Below, piece after piece: positions 35,921 through 44,370 of a stretch of 64,000 nucleotides of DNA. Made by a program: the position numbers and the translations under genes. Under the pieces are notes generated by a model. The model was not told the DNA's origin, searched no databases, and saw only the letters and a program-made list of their open reading frames with translations. This DNA is from Bacteroidota bacterium (GTDB lineage Bacteria; Bacteroidota; Bacteroidia; Chitinophagales; Chitinophagaceae). How positions within the stretch are numbered: position 1 is the stretch's first letter; every line of letters starts with the position of its first letter. The stretch lies in the NCBI GenBank assembly GCA_018267615.1, contig JAFDYD010000028.1:29516-93515 (forward strand), read 5' to 3'.

Positions 35921-36898
35921 ATGAAAAAAATTCTAAACAATGGTTTCGTCAGAAGGATCACAGATCTGCTGCTGAGTCCAATCACGATTTTCAGCGCCAT
36001 CTGGTTCAAATATATCCGCACGGCAAACATCCGGCAAATGCCCATCAGTGAAAAAATCTTTATGAAGGTGGGAGTGTTGCCGATCAAGGATCATTATTAT
36101 CAACCGCTTGTTAATCCTTCCAGGGATCTCACAAAAGCCCTCGATGAACCAAGAATATTACCGGGTATCGATTGGAACCTGAAAGAACAATTAGCTCTAC
36201 TCGAAAAATTTGATTATGCCGAAGAACTGAAGGCAATTCCGTTTGAAAAAAAAGATGACAACGTCTTGACTTATTATTATAATAATCCATCACTTTGTCC
36301 GGCAGACGCAGAATTTTTGTACAATATTATACGACATTTCAAACCAAAAAAACTAATTGAAATCGGTTGCGGTTATTCTACACGTATGGCCTTGCAGGCA
36401 GAAACGAAAAACAAAGAAAAAAATAATAGTGATTCATGTGAACATATTTGTATTGAGCCTTATGAAATGCCATGGCTGGAGAAATTACCTGTGAAAGTAA
36501 TTCGAAGTAAGGTTGAAGATGTGTCCATTTCAATATTTAGTGAACTCGAAGCCAACGACATTTTATTTATCGATTCTTCACACATGATAAGACCGCAGGG
36601 AGATGTGTTGTTTGAATTCCTTCAAATTTTGCCCATGTTAAAACCCGGGGTGCTGGTTCATGTACATGATGTTTTTTCTCCGCGTGATTATCTGAAAGAA
36701 TGGATCGTCGATATCCACTGTCAATGGAATGAACAATATTTACTGGAAGCGTTTCTTTCCTGCAATAACCAATTCCGGATATTGGGAGCGGTTAATCTGC
36801 TGAAAAGAAATCACGCTGCGGCAATTGGTGCAAAATGCCCAAACACAGCAAAGATCCTAAATGATCAGCCAGGATCTTTCTGGATGGTTAGAAACTAA
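35921..36898 (+). CDS. Class I SAM-dependent methyltransferase (polysaccharide locus)
   Basis: A 325-residue protein. The N-terminal 120 residues are not recognised. From about residue 145 the SAM fold is visible: KLIEIGCGYSTRMALQ (motif I), CIEPYEMPWLEKL (motif II), VEDVSISIFSELEANDILFIDSSH and LLPMLKPGVLVHVHDVF-like segments. The DSSHMI and VHVHDVF motifs resemble the methyltransferase-24 family. The substrate is unknown. It is probably a sugar- or lipid-modifying enzyme of the surface polysaccharide, from its position at the end of the locus. Confidence 0.78.
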   Translation: MKKILNNGFVRRITDLLLSPITIFSAIWFKYIRTANIRQMPISEKIFMKVGVLPIKDHYYQPLVNPSRDLTKALDEPRILPGIDWNLKEQLALLEKFDYAEELKAIPFEKKDDNVLTYYYNNPSLCPADAEFLYNIIRHFKPKKLIEIGCGYSTRMALQAETKNKEKNNSDSCEHICIEPYEMPWLEKLPVKVIRSKVEDVSISIFSELEANDILFIDSSHMIRPQGDVLFEFLQILPMLKPGVLVHVHDVFSPRDYLKEWIVDIHCQWNEQYLLEAFLSCNNQFRILGAVNLLKRNHAAAIGAKCPNTAKILNDQPGSFWMVRN

Positions 36899-36999
36899 GA
36901 GATCACAGGGTAATTTGATTGTTGCCTCATCAATATAAAACTGTTTTTCGGAAATTGTGGAATAAACCTTTCAGCATTCCGAATGTTATATAACGCAAT

Positions 37000-38835
37000 A
37001 TGAAAATTTTACTTAATTACCTTAAGCCTTACAAATGGCTGGTAGGACTTACCCTTCTGCTGGCAGCCATTAATATCGGATTTTCCCTGATGGATCCCAT
37101 CATTTTCGGGAAAATCGTAAACCTATCTAACGAATATGTCCAAGCGAAGAAAGCAAAACAGGACTATTCATTCGACCAGTTCTTTATGACTTTTTCCTGG
37201 ACGAAACCAGGTGTTCTCAACCTGTTATTGTTTTCTATCGGCGTTGCGATGATGAGCAGGATCGCCAAAAACTTCCAGGATTATTTCATGAATGTGGTGG
37301 TGCAAAAATTCGGCGCCAAAGTATTTACTGATGGACTAAAACATGCCATGAAACTTCCTTACCAGGAATTTGAAGATCAAAGAAGCGGAGAAACACTTGG
37401 TATTTTGCAGAAAGTGAGAACGGATACCGAGAAATTCATCAACTATTTTATCAATGTCCTTTTCGGAGTTATCATCGGCATCGTATTCGTTTTTGTATAT
37501 GCAGCGTTCTGGATAAGCTGGAGTGTACCGCTCGTTTATCTTGTCGGCATTTCATTACTCACGTTTATCAGTAATGTGCTGAGTAAAAAAATTAAATCGA
37601 TTCAAAAAAATATTGTCAATCAAACCACATCACTCGCAGGTTCCACCACGGAGTCGCTGCGTAATATTGAATTGATCAAAAGCCTCGGACTTACGGAAGA
37701 AGAGGTCACAAGACTTAATAAGAACACCTATAAAATTCTCGGGCTCGAACTCACCAAAGTAAAAAGAATCCGTAGCATCAGTTTTGTACAGGGCACATTT
37801 GTAAATACATTGAGACAGGTAATATTATTCATTTTGATGTGGCTCATCTTTAAAGAGGAAATGAATGCAGGGCAGCTGGTAACCATGCAAATATTTTCTT
37901 TTTTTGTGTTTACTCCTTTGCAGGATATTGGGAATATCATACTGTCTTATCGTGAAGCTGAAGCTTCTTTAAATAATTTTGAATCGCTAATGCAGAAAGT
38001 GCCTGAACCACAACCGAAAGAACCCAAGCACTTGGGAAATATTACCGAATTGAGTTTCAGGAATGTTGTTTTCAAACATAAAACAGCACAGCATCATGCG
38101 ATCGATAATATCAGTTTCGATGTAAAGGTTGGAGAAACGATTGCGTTTGTTGGTCCATCAGGTTCCGGAAAATCGACATTGATGAAACTACTTGTTGGAT
38201 TGTACAGGCCGAAAGAAGGCGTTGTATTGTATAATAACCTGGACGAAAATTCCATTGACTTCAACGATCTACGCAACCAGATTGGCTTTGTAACGCAGGA
38301 TACACAATTATTTTCCGGAACCATTAAAGAAAATCTTTTGTTCGTAAATCCACAAGCGACCGAGCACGATTTATTGGATGCGTTGACAAAAGCATCTTGC
38401 AATAATTTGTTACAAAGAGCAGAGAAGGGAATCGAAACGATGATTGGTGAAGGCGGGTTGAAATTATCCGGCGGAGAGAAACAAAGATTATCTATCGCTC
38501 GCGCATTATTGCGCAAACCGAGAATACTCATTTTTGATGAAGCTACTTCTGCGCTTGATTCATTAACAGAAGAAGAAATAACACAGACGATCCGCTATGT
38601 GAGTTCACAAAGAAACCAGATCACGGTATTGATTGCGCATCGTTTGTCAACGATTATGCATGCAGACAGAATATATGTGCTTGAGAAAGGTGAGGTCGTT
38701 GAAACTGGCAACCATCCGGATTTGCTTGCGGAGAAAGGATTGTATTACGCAATGTGGAGGCAACAAATCGGTGAACGCAAATATATAGCCGGGCTAACGC
38801 AGACACCCGAAGAAAAAGCCGTTGCAGCGAATTAA
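37000..38835 (+). CDS. ABC transporter, fused permease and ATPase (MsbA-like)
   Basis: A 611-residue type IV ABC exporter half-transporter. Six membrane helices lie in about residues 15-330. The nucleotide-binding domain has Walker A VGPSGSGKSTLMKLL, Q-loop FVTQDTQLFSGTI, signature LKLSGGEKQRLSIARALL and Walker B ILIFDEATSALD, and a switch IAHRLSTI. It probably works as a homodimer flipping lipid A or another lipid-linked substrate. The location beside the polysaccharide locus supports an envelope role, but other substrates are possible. An inverted repeat follows immediately. Confidence 0.92.
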   Translation: MKILLNYLKPYKWLVGLTLLLAAINIGFSLMDPIIFGKIVNLSNEYVQAKKAKQDYSFDQFFMTFSWTKPGVLNLLLFSIGVAMMSRIAKNFQDYFMNVVVQKFGAKVFTDGLKHAMKLPYQEFEDQRSGETLGILQKVRTDTEKFINYFINVLFGVIIGIVFVFVYAAFWISWSVPLVYLVGISLLTFISNVLSKKIKSIQKNIVNQTTSLAGSTTESLRNIELIKSLGLTEEEVTRLNKNTYKILGLELTKVKRIRSISFVQGTFVNTLRQVILFILMWLIFKEEMNAGQLVTMQIFSFFVFTPLQDIGNIILSYREAEASLNNFESLMQKVPEPQPKEPKHLGNITELSFRNVVFKHKTAQHHAIDNISFDVKVGETIAFVGPSGSGKSTLMKLLVGLYRPKEGVVLYNNLDENSIDFNDLRNQIGFVTQDTQLFSGTIKENLLFVNPQATEHDLLDALTKASCNNLLQRAEKGIETMIGEGGLKLSGGEKQRLSIARALLRKPRILIFDEATSALDSLTEEEITQTIRYVSSQRNQITVLIAHRLSTIMHADRIYVLEKGEVVETGNHPDLLAEKGLYYAMWRQQIGERKYIAGLTQTPEEKAVAAN

Positions 38836-38860
38836 ATAGAAGAAACAAGAGAAGACTCTC

Positions 38861-38952
38861 CTTGAGCATTGAATATTGATTGTTGAATATTGAATATTTC
38901 TTTCCCGAGAATCAAATATTCAATATTCAACAATCAATATTCAATGCTCAAG
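38861..38952. repeat. Inverted repeat of the ATTGAATATTGATT word family (copy 3, perfect arms)
   Basis: The arms 38861-38899 and 38914-38952 are exact reverse complements over 39 nt with only a 14-nt spacer. They begin CTTGAGCATTGAATATTG. It lies 25 nt after the ABC transporter stop codon. A transcript would make an extremely stable hairpin. Confidence 0.95.
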
Positions 38953-39046
38953 TGAGAACTCGAATGCCCGACATATCGTGCCTTGTAACTTGTATCTTGT
39001 GCCTTCTTACCCGTATTTCCGTTACCTTGCACCCTGAAATCTTTTT

Positions 39047-39508
39047 ATGCCAAAAGAAAGCAAACCGAATTTTTGGTGGAGTATGCTAACCACAAAATGT
39101 CCACGCTGCCGACGCGGACCAATGTTCACCAACAGCAATCCATGGAATTTAAATCAGACACTAAAAATGCCTGATAGATGTCCTGAATGCGGCCAGCCAT
39201 ATGAACTTGAAGTTGGTTTTTGGTATGGAACCGGTTATGTGAGTTATGCATTAACAGTGCTGATGTCGGGATTGAGTTTAATTCTCTGGTGGCTTACGAT
39301 TGGATTATCTACTGAAGACAATCGTTTTTTCTGGTGGCTTGGAATAAATTCTTTTTTGCTTATCGTACTTCAGCCATGGTTGATGCGTTTCAGCCGGGCC
39401 ATCTATCTTTATATTTTCGTTAAGTACGATCCCGATTATAAACATACGCAAACGAAAACATTCGACTACCAGACAGAAGACTACTATATAAAAAAGGAAG
39501 GTGAATAA
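39047..39508 (+). CDS. DUF983 membrane protein with two zinc-ribbon-like CxxC pairs
   Basis: A 153-residue protein. The N-terminus has CPRCRRG and CPECGQP, two CxxC pairs spaced as in DUF983 proteins, which suggests a small zinc-binding knuckle. Two membrane helices follow, at about residues 65-88 and 95-118. The sequence ELEVGFWYGTGYVSYALT between them is typical of the family. Function is unknown. The gene is flanked by an inverted repeat upstream and a bidirectional terminator downstream, so it is transcribed alone. Confidence 0.88.
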   Translation: MPKESKPNFWWSMLTTKCPRCRRGPMFTNSNPWNLNQTLKMPDRCPECGQPYELEVGFWYGTGYVSYALTVLMSGLSLILWWLTIGLSTEDNRFFWWLGINSFLLIVLQPWLMRFSRAIYLYIFVKYDPDYKHTQTKTFDYQTEDYYIKKEGE

Positions 39509-39570
39509 TTTTTCTTCTCGAGAAACGTCCGCATTTTCAATTTACAATTCAACCATATTCTTCAAAAAAC

Positions 39571-39596
39571 AAAGCCGGAACTTTCATTCCGGCTTT
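39571..39596. terminator. Bidirectional terminator after the DUF983 gene
   Basis: AAAGCCGGAA and TTCCGGCTTT form a perfect 10-bp stem with a six-nt loop, with A-rich and T-rich flanks. It lies between the convergent DUF983 and MBL-fold genes. Confidence 0.88.
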
Positions 39597-39663
39597 TGTG
39601 TAAACTATAAATAAGGGTTAGTAAGTACTTATATAACGGATGAACGAGCATATTATTATATAT

Positions 39664-40533
39664 CTAAACCTTTGTGCCCAATTGGTTCAATTTAAAAGTT
39701 GCGTCACTTCTTATTCCCCGGTCAGTCATTTTCAAATTACAACACTCGTTTTGATGATCATGTTCGAAAAATAGAATATAATCATTTGCCAAAGCTTCGT
39801 TCAAAAAAGATTTTTTTTCATTCATTGTTGTAAGCGGAAACATATCGTAAGACATGATGTATGCAATAGGGATATGCGCGGTTGCGGGTAATAAGTCGGC
39901 CATATAAACAATCGTTTTACCATGGTAAGAAATAAAAGGTAACATCATGGCATCCGTGTGTCCATAAACAAATCGCACTTTTATGTTTTCTGTAAATGGA
40001 ATGAGCTGCTCACGATTTGATGCAGACGGTGCGTCAATCATTTTCAGCTGACCACTCTCTTTGATGGGAAGAATATTCTCTCTAAGAAAAGATGCTTTCT
40101 CACGATCGTTTGGTTCGGTTGCCCATTTCCAATGCTGTTCATTGCTCCAATAAATTGCATTTTTAAAAGCAGGAACCAGTTGTTCCCCCTTCCGGATTAT
40201 GCTTCCACCACAATGATCGAAGTGAAGATGGGTAAGAAAAACATCGGTGATATCATCTCTATGAAATCCATATTTGGCCAACGATGCATTTAGCGAATCA
40301 TTACCGTGTAAATAATAATGACTCAAAAATTTCGCATCTTGTTTGTCGCCGATTCCATTGTCGATTAAGATTAACCGGTTGCCGTCTTCGATTAACAGGC
40401 ATCGCATCGCCCAGGTACATAAATTATTTTCGTCGGCAGGGTTTAATTTTTGCCATATGCTTTTTGGAACCACGCCAAACATTGCGCCTCCATCCAATTT
40501 GAATAATTCTGTATCGATAGAATATAAATTCAT
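39664..40533 (-). CDS. MBL-fold metallo-hydrolase
   Basis: About 289 residues from the ATG at 40533; an in-frame start at 40584 would overlap the upstream gene and add an unlikely basic tail. The zinc site LTHLHFDHCGG (HxHxDH) is present, followed by the later ligands in FVYGHTDAMMLPFI and FFEHDHQNECC. The HTDAM and DLLPATAHIP segments resemble quorum-quenching lactonase-like and related hydrolases. The substrate cannot be deduced. The gene starts 10 nt after the MFS gene stop, so the two form an operon. Confidence 0.88.
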   Translation of the reverse strand: MNLYSIDTELFKLDGGAMFGVVPKSIWQKLNPADENNLCTWAMRCLLIEDGNRLILIDNGIGDKQDAKFLSHYYLHGNDSLNASLAKYGFHRDDITDVFLTHLHFDHCGGSIIRKGEQLVPAFKNAIYWSNEQHWKWATEPNDREKASFLRENILPIKESGQLKMIDAPSASNREQLIPFTENIKVRFVYGHTDAMMLPFISYHGKTIVYMADLLPATAHIPIAYIMSYDMFPLTTMNEKKSFLNEALANDYILFFEHDHQNECCNLKMTDRGIRSDATFKLNQLGTKV

Positions 40534-40543
40534 ACAATGATCA

Positions 40544-41830
40544 TTAAGCTTCAGTCTCGGCAGTTTCCTTTTGCATCTTGACAAATCTCAACAGGATAAA
40601 TCCGATGATAAAAAAAATCATAAGTGTCAACACAGAATTACGCATTCCGCCCAAAAATTCACCAACATAACCAAATGAAAGAGTGCCTATCACTGTGCCC
40701 ACTTTATCGCAAACATCATAGAAACTAAAAAAAGATGCTGTATCTGTCGTCTTTGGAAGTAGTTTGGAGTACGTGGATCGAGACATCGATTGTACGCCTC
40801 CCATCACCATTCCAACCGATGCAGCAAGAAAGTAAAATTGCAGTGCCGTCGTAGTATAGTAGGCGGCTATACAAATGCCGATCCAGATAATGATCAAAAC
40901 ACTCAGTGAGAAAATATTGCTTGTTCTTTTTGAGACCAGCGAGAAAACATACGCGCCAAAAATTGCAACCAATTGGATGATCAAGACGGTTATAATAAGC
41001 TGGGTAGATTCTAACTTCAATTCGTCTGATGCAAAATACGCCGCGATATACATCACAGTCTGCACACCCATATTATAAAAAAAGAAAGCACGCAGAAAGC
41101 GTTTCAAACTTGGGCGCACCTGCAATTGATGCCATACTTTTTTTAATTCATAAAATCCATTGGTGAGAATGCTGTGTTCGGGTCGATTATTATTTGCTTT
41201 AGATGGCGGCAACGCGTTGAACGTTATCTGTGCAAAACCCGCCCACCAAATTCCGACAGAAAGAAATGAAAGCCGCACTGGAAAGGTACCGAGTCCCCAA
41301 TTCAAATTGTCATTCATCATAATGAATGCAAGGCATAAAATCATCTGCAATACACTTCCGATATAGCCCAATGCAAAACCTTTTGCGCTCACCCTGTCTT
41401 GGTCAGACACCGCTGCGATTTCAGGAAGATATGCGTTATAAAATACGATGCTCCCGCAATACCCGATCGAAGCAATAATCGAACAAAGCAATCCAAGCCA
41501 CACATTTTCTTTAGTGAAAAAAAACATTCCACAGCATGCAATTGATCCTACATAACAAAAAAACTTCATGAAGGATTTTTTGTTCCCTTTATAATCCGCG
41601 ATCGATGAAAGAATCGGTGAAATGCAGGCGATGATCAAAAAAGAAAGTGAAATAGAATAAGATGCCAGTGAAGCGCGCTCAAATGTTCTTCCAAGCAAAT
41701 GCACATGCGGCGGAGCAACTGCAGTGTAGTAAGTAGGGAAAATTGCAGAAGTAATGATCAGTGAGTAAGAACTATTTGCCCAGTCATACATGGCCCAGGC
41801 ATTGATCACTTTTTTTGCAGCAGTTTGCAT
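40544..41830 (-). CDS. MFS transporter, UMF1/Atg22-like
   Basis: A 428-residue transporter with about twelve helices. The N-terminal NAWAMYDWANSSYSLIITSAIFP is the hallmark of the UMF1 (Atg22-like) family, and GGVQSMSRSTYSKLLPKT with FFSFYDVCDKVGTVIGTLSFG is the conserved second half. Substrates of bacterial members are not established; yeast Atg22 exports amino acids from the vacuole. It is downstream of uppP on the minus strand with a 69-nt gap that contains a small hairpin. Confidence 0.9.
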   Translation of the reverse strand: MQTAAKKVINAWAMYDWANSSYSLIITSAIFPTYYTAVAPPHVHLLGRTFERASLASYSISLSFLIIACISPILSSIADYKGNKKSFMKFFCYVGSIACCGMFFFTKENVWLGLLCSIIASIGYCGSIVFYNAYLPEIAAVSDQDRVSAKGFALGYIGSVLQMILCLAFIMMNDNLNWGLGTFPVRLSFLSVGIWWAGFAQITFNALPPSKANNNRPEHSILTNGFYELKKVWHQLQVRPSLKRFLRAFFFYNMGVQTVMYIAAYFASDELKLESTQLIITVLIIQLVAIFGAYVFSLVSKRTSNIFSLSVLIIIWIGICIAAYYTTTALQFYFLAASVGMVMGGVQSMSRSTYSKLLPKTTDTASFFSFYDVCDKVGTVIGTLSFGYVGEFLGGMRNSVLTLMIFFIIGFILLRFVKMQKETAETEA

Positions 41831-41833
41831 GGC

Positions 41834-41860
41834 TACTTTTAAGAATTGACTTTAAAAGTA
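41834..41860. promoter_or_regulatory. Small palindrome between uppP and the MFS gene
   Basis: TACTTTTAA and TTAAAAGTA form a 9-bp stem with a nine-nt loop only four nt before the MFS start codon. It could be a leader hairpin or operator. There is no U-tract for a terminator. Confidence 0.35.
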
Positions 41861-41899
41861 AGGTTAATTCATCAGAAAAGATTATTCGAAATGTTCCGA

Positions 41900-42694
41900 C
41901 TAAATGATACCTGCATAAATCATCAACAACACAATTACGCCTACTGCTATCCGGTAGTAACCGAATAATTTGAAACCATGTTTTTGTAAATACCCAATGA
42001 AAAATTTAACTGCGAGCAATGCAACAATAAAAGCGACAACACTCCCAACCAGCAATGTAGTCATATTGTCTTTAGCCAATACTTCGGGATTATGTTTATA
42101 AACGTCGTAAAAACTTTTCACAGACGCGGCGAGCATAGTTGGCACTGCAAGGAAAAAAGAAAATTCTGCAGCAGTGCTTCTGTCGAGTTTCTGGCTCATA
42201 CCACCGATGATAGTAGCGGCGCTGCGACTCAATCCGGGAAAAATAATTGATAAGACCTGGAAACAACCGATCACAAAAGCATTTTTGTTGGTGATATGTG
42301 GTTCATCATGAATGGTACTGGATTTAAAAAAACGATCGATAAATAATAGCACAAAGCCGCCAGCGATCATCACAGACGCAATAAAAACCAGGTTATTCAA
42401 TGCGGCATCGATATATTTTTTAAAGAGTGCGCCGAAAACAACGGCCGGAATCAATGCGATAATTAACTTGATATAAAAACTAATTCTTTTGAAATCAAAG
42501 AATTTTTTCCAATACAAAACGACAACAGATAAAATGGCTGCCAGTTGAATCACCACTTCAAACATTTCGCGGAAAGGCGATTCAGAAACACCGATCAAAG
42601 GATTTGTAAATTTCATATGTGCGGTAGAAGAAACCGGAAGAAATTCGGTGATACCTTCTACGATTGCAATAATGATCGATTGGATTATTGTCAT
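41900..42694 (-). CDS. uppP: Undecaprenyl-diphosphatase UppP (BacA)
   Basis: A 264-residue inner-membrane phosphatase that recycles undecaprenyl pyrophosphate for peptidoglycan and polysaccharide synthesis. The two catalytic motifs are visible: VEGITEFLPVSSTAHM near the N-terminus and FPGLSRSAATIIGG at about residues 160-173. About eight helices are predicted. The Ala in SRSAAT, where many relatives have Gly, is common in this phylum. It lies downstream of DUF3098 and ftsX on the same strand, a conserved Bacteroidota order. Confidence 0.95.
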   Translation of the reverse strand: MTIIQSIIIAIVEGITEFLPVSSTAHMKFTNPLIGVSESPFREMFEVVIQLAAILSVVVLYWKKFFDFKRISFYIKLIIALIPAVVFGALFKKYIDAALNNLVFIASVMIAGGFVLLFIDRFFKSSTIHDEPHITNKNAFVIGCFQVLSIIFPGLSRSAATIIGGMSQKLDRSTAAEFSFFLAVPTMLAASVKSFYDVYKHNPEVLAKDNMTTLLVGSVVAFIVALLAVKFFIGYLQKHGFKLFGYYRIAVGVIVLLMIYAGII

Positions 42695-42855
42695 AATGAA
42701 AATTTAATCGAGGAAAAATGGGTTAAATAAATTTTGTTGGTTGTAAGCAACGAGATCACAACTGAAAAATATCAAACGAAAATATTACTAATTTTTATAC
42801 AACAAGGTTAATAAAAAACATCAGCGAAATCCATTTAAATCTCTCAATCCGCGAT

Positions 42856-42883
42856 AAAAAAATACCCCTGATATTATCAGAGG
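42856..42883 (-). terminator. Rho-independent terminator after the DUF3098 gene
   Basis: Read on the minus strand, a CCTCTGAT/ATCAGGGG stem with one mismatch is followed by a run of T. It lies 29 nt after the DUF3098 stop, so uppP probably has its own promoter. Confidence 0.65.
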
Positions 42884-42911
42884 TAGTATATATTGTAACG
42901 CAAATGTTATG

Positions 42912-43169
42912 TTACTGTTTTGATTTCTTAAATATTGCAAATATTTCAAGCGCTAATCCTGCAAGTATCAAGATCGGGGCGATGGTTATCCTGGTAAAGC
43001 TGTACACTTCTTTTGGATTGAATACATTGGGATCATTACTTTTTCCTCCAATCATCAATATGATACCGAGCGCCATGATCACGATACCAATGATCATCCA
43101 GCGATAATTTTCTTTTCCAAATAAAGGAACATATTGCCTCGACGTGGTCGTTTTTTTCTTCTCTACCAT
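42912..43169 (-). CDS. DUF3098 small membrane protein
   Basis: About 85 residues from the ATG at 43169; an upstream TTG at 43175 could add two residues. Two membrane helices, WMIIGIVIMALGIILMIGG and FTRITIAPILILAGLALEIFAIF, flank a short loop with SNDPNVFNPKEVYSF, the conserved DUF3098 signature. The family is restricted to Bacteroidota and nearly always sits between ftsX and uppP, as here. That suggests a role in envelope growth or division, but none is proven. Confidence 0.88.
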   Translation of the reverse strand: MVEKKKTTTSRQYVPLFGKENYRWMIIGIVIMALGIILMIGGKSNDPNVFNPKEVYSFTRITIAPILILAGLALEIFAIFKKSKQ

Positions 43170-43229
43170 AATCAAAATTTATAGGGATGCAATATAAAGG
43201 TTTTTGGTGAATGGGGCGAGAGGTAAATG

Positions 43230-43287
43230 GCGAGTGGCGAGTAGCTAGTGGTGGTGCTCCTTCAATACTAGCCACTTGCTACTCGCT
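43230..43287. repeat. Inverted repeat between ftsX and the DUF3098 gene
   Basis: The arms 43230-43249 and 43267-43287 are about 20 nt long with three mismatches, built from GCGAGTGGCGAGTAGC-type words with a short spacer. The right arm includes part of the ftsX stop codon. It separates two genes that are otherwise a conserved pair. Confidence 0.75.
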
Positions 43288-44158
43288 AATAAAGATCATC
43301 CAATTTCATCTTCAGGTATTTCACAACGCTTCGATGTGTGCTCACGAAAGAAATGCAGATGCCTAACAATATCATCAATCCAAACAGAGCCGCGAGCATT
43401 ACATAGTCGCGTAGCGAACTCAGGTAAGGAATTTGATTTTCGGCAAAAAATATAAACCCGATAATAGCGCCCACAGCAAGGATACCGCTGAGAGCTCCAT
43501 TAATCAGTGCACGTACATCCATTGGCCGCGCGATAAACCATCGTGTTGCTCCAACCATCTGCATGGTTTTTATCAAAAACCGATTACTGAACATCGCCAG
43601 TCGAATCGTATTATCGATCAAAAAGATAACGAGGATCGCTATCACTCCTACTATCGCAAGTAAAATAAAACTGATCTTTTTTGTGATATTATTGAGATTG
43701 CTCACAAGAGATTGCGGATATTGAACATCACTCACGGCTATATTTTGGACAATATCAGCCTTTATTTTTGTTAATGAATCATTGGAAGCATAAGCGCCAT
43801 TGATCTTAAAATTGATACTTGCAGGCAACGGATTTTTGTCGAGCAAAGCACCCCAATCTTTATTACCATCTTTCAGGTATCTTTCTTTCGCAACGTCTTT
43901 GGTGATGTATTCGTACGATTTCAAATACGGCTGGGCAGCAAGATATTCAACAAGTGATGCGCTGTCCTTGGCGGAAACATTCTCCCGAACATACACGTTC
44001 ATCTCGATATTTTCTTTGAAATATTGGGATAATTTATTTGCGTAGATGACAATCCATCCTAATAAACCGAGAAAAAAAAGCACCACAGAAATTCCAATAA
44101 TGGCCATGAAATAAGAGGGCGAGGATCTTTTGGCTAATCCTTTTCCAAATTGTGCCAT
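43286..44158 (-). CDS. ftsX: Cell division protein FtsX
   Basis: A 290-residue permease that works with the FtsE ATPase to activate septal peptidoglycan hydrolases. One helix near residues 17-42, then a periplasmic domain (MNVYVRENVSAKDSASLVEYLAAQPYLKSYEYIT), then three helices in the C-terminal FtsX domain (FILLAIVGVIAILVIFLIDNTIRLAMFSNR, MQMVGATRWFIARPM). No ftsE is adjacent, which is usual in Bacteroidota. It is divergent from leuS across a palindromic promoter region. Confidence 0.92.
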   Translation of the reverse strand: MAQFGKGLAKRSSPSYFMAIIGISVVLFFLGLLGWIVIYANKLSQYFKENIEMNVYVRENVSAKDSASLVEYLAAQPYLKSYEYITKDVAKERYLKDGNKDWGALLDKNPLPASINFKINGAYASNDSLTKIKADIVQNIAVSDVQYPQSLVSNLNNITKKISFILLAIVGVIAILVIFLIDNTIRLAMFSNRFLIKTMQMVGATRWFIARPMDVRALINGALSGILAVGAIIGFIFFAENQIPYLSSLRDYVMLAALFGLMILLGICISFVSTHRSVVKYLKMKLDDLY

Positions 44159-44199
44159 ATATAAACACTTTTATGGGTTGGTAAACAATTTGTATCGGG

Positions 44200-44236
44200 C
44201 AAAAATAACGGATTACGCTCACAATCCGTATTTTTG
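44200..44236. promoter_or_regulatory. Palindromic divergent promoter of ftsX and leuS
   Basis: Two perfect TATTTTTG (TAnnTTTG) boxes face away from each other: 44200-44207 on the minus strand towards ftsX and 44229-44236 on the plus strand towards leuS. Between them ACGGATT and AATCCGT extend the symmetry, so the whole 37-nt region is an inverted repeat with one extra A and an eight-nt centre. The ftsX leader would be about 40 nt and the leuS leader about 130 nt. A regulator could bind the symmetric centre; none is known. Confidence 0.55.
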
Positions 44237-44370
44237 TTGCCCTCTAAACGAGATCGTCATTGCCTTATTTTGAAGGCCCGGACATTTAACTTTTTCCCAA
44301 CTTTTTCGGTGTATGCACGATGTTCATTAGAGAAATTATGCCGGTCACAAATTAGCCGGAAAATAAAATC

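Noticed and set aside
42180..42230. UppP SRSAAT instead of SRSGAT as a possible catalytic change
   Set aside because: The Arg and Ser residues of the motif are intact and Ala at this position is common in the phylum.
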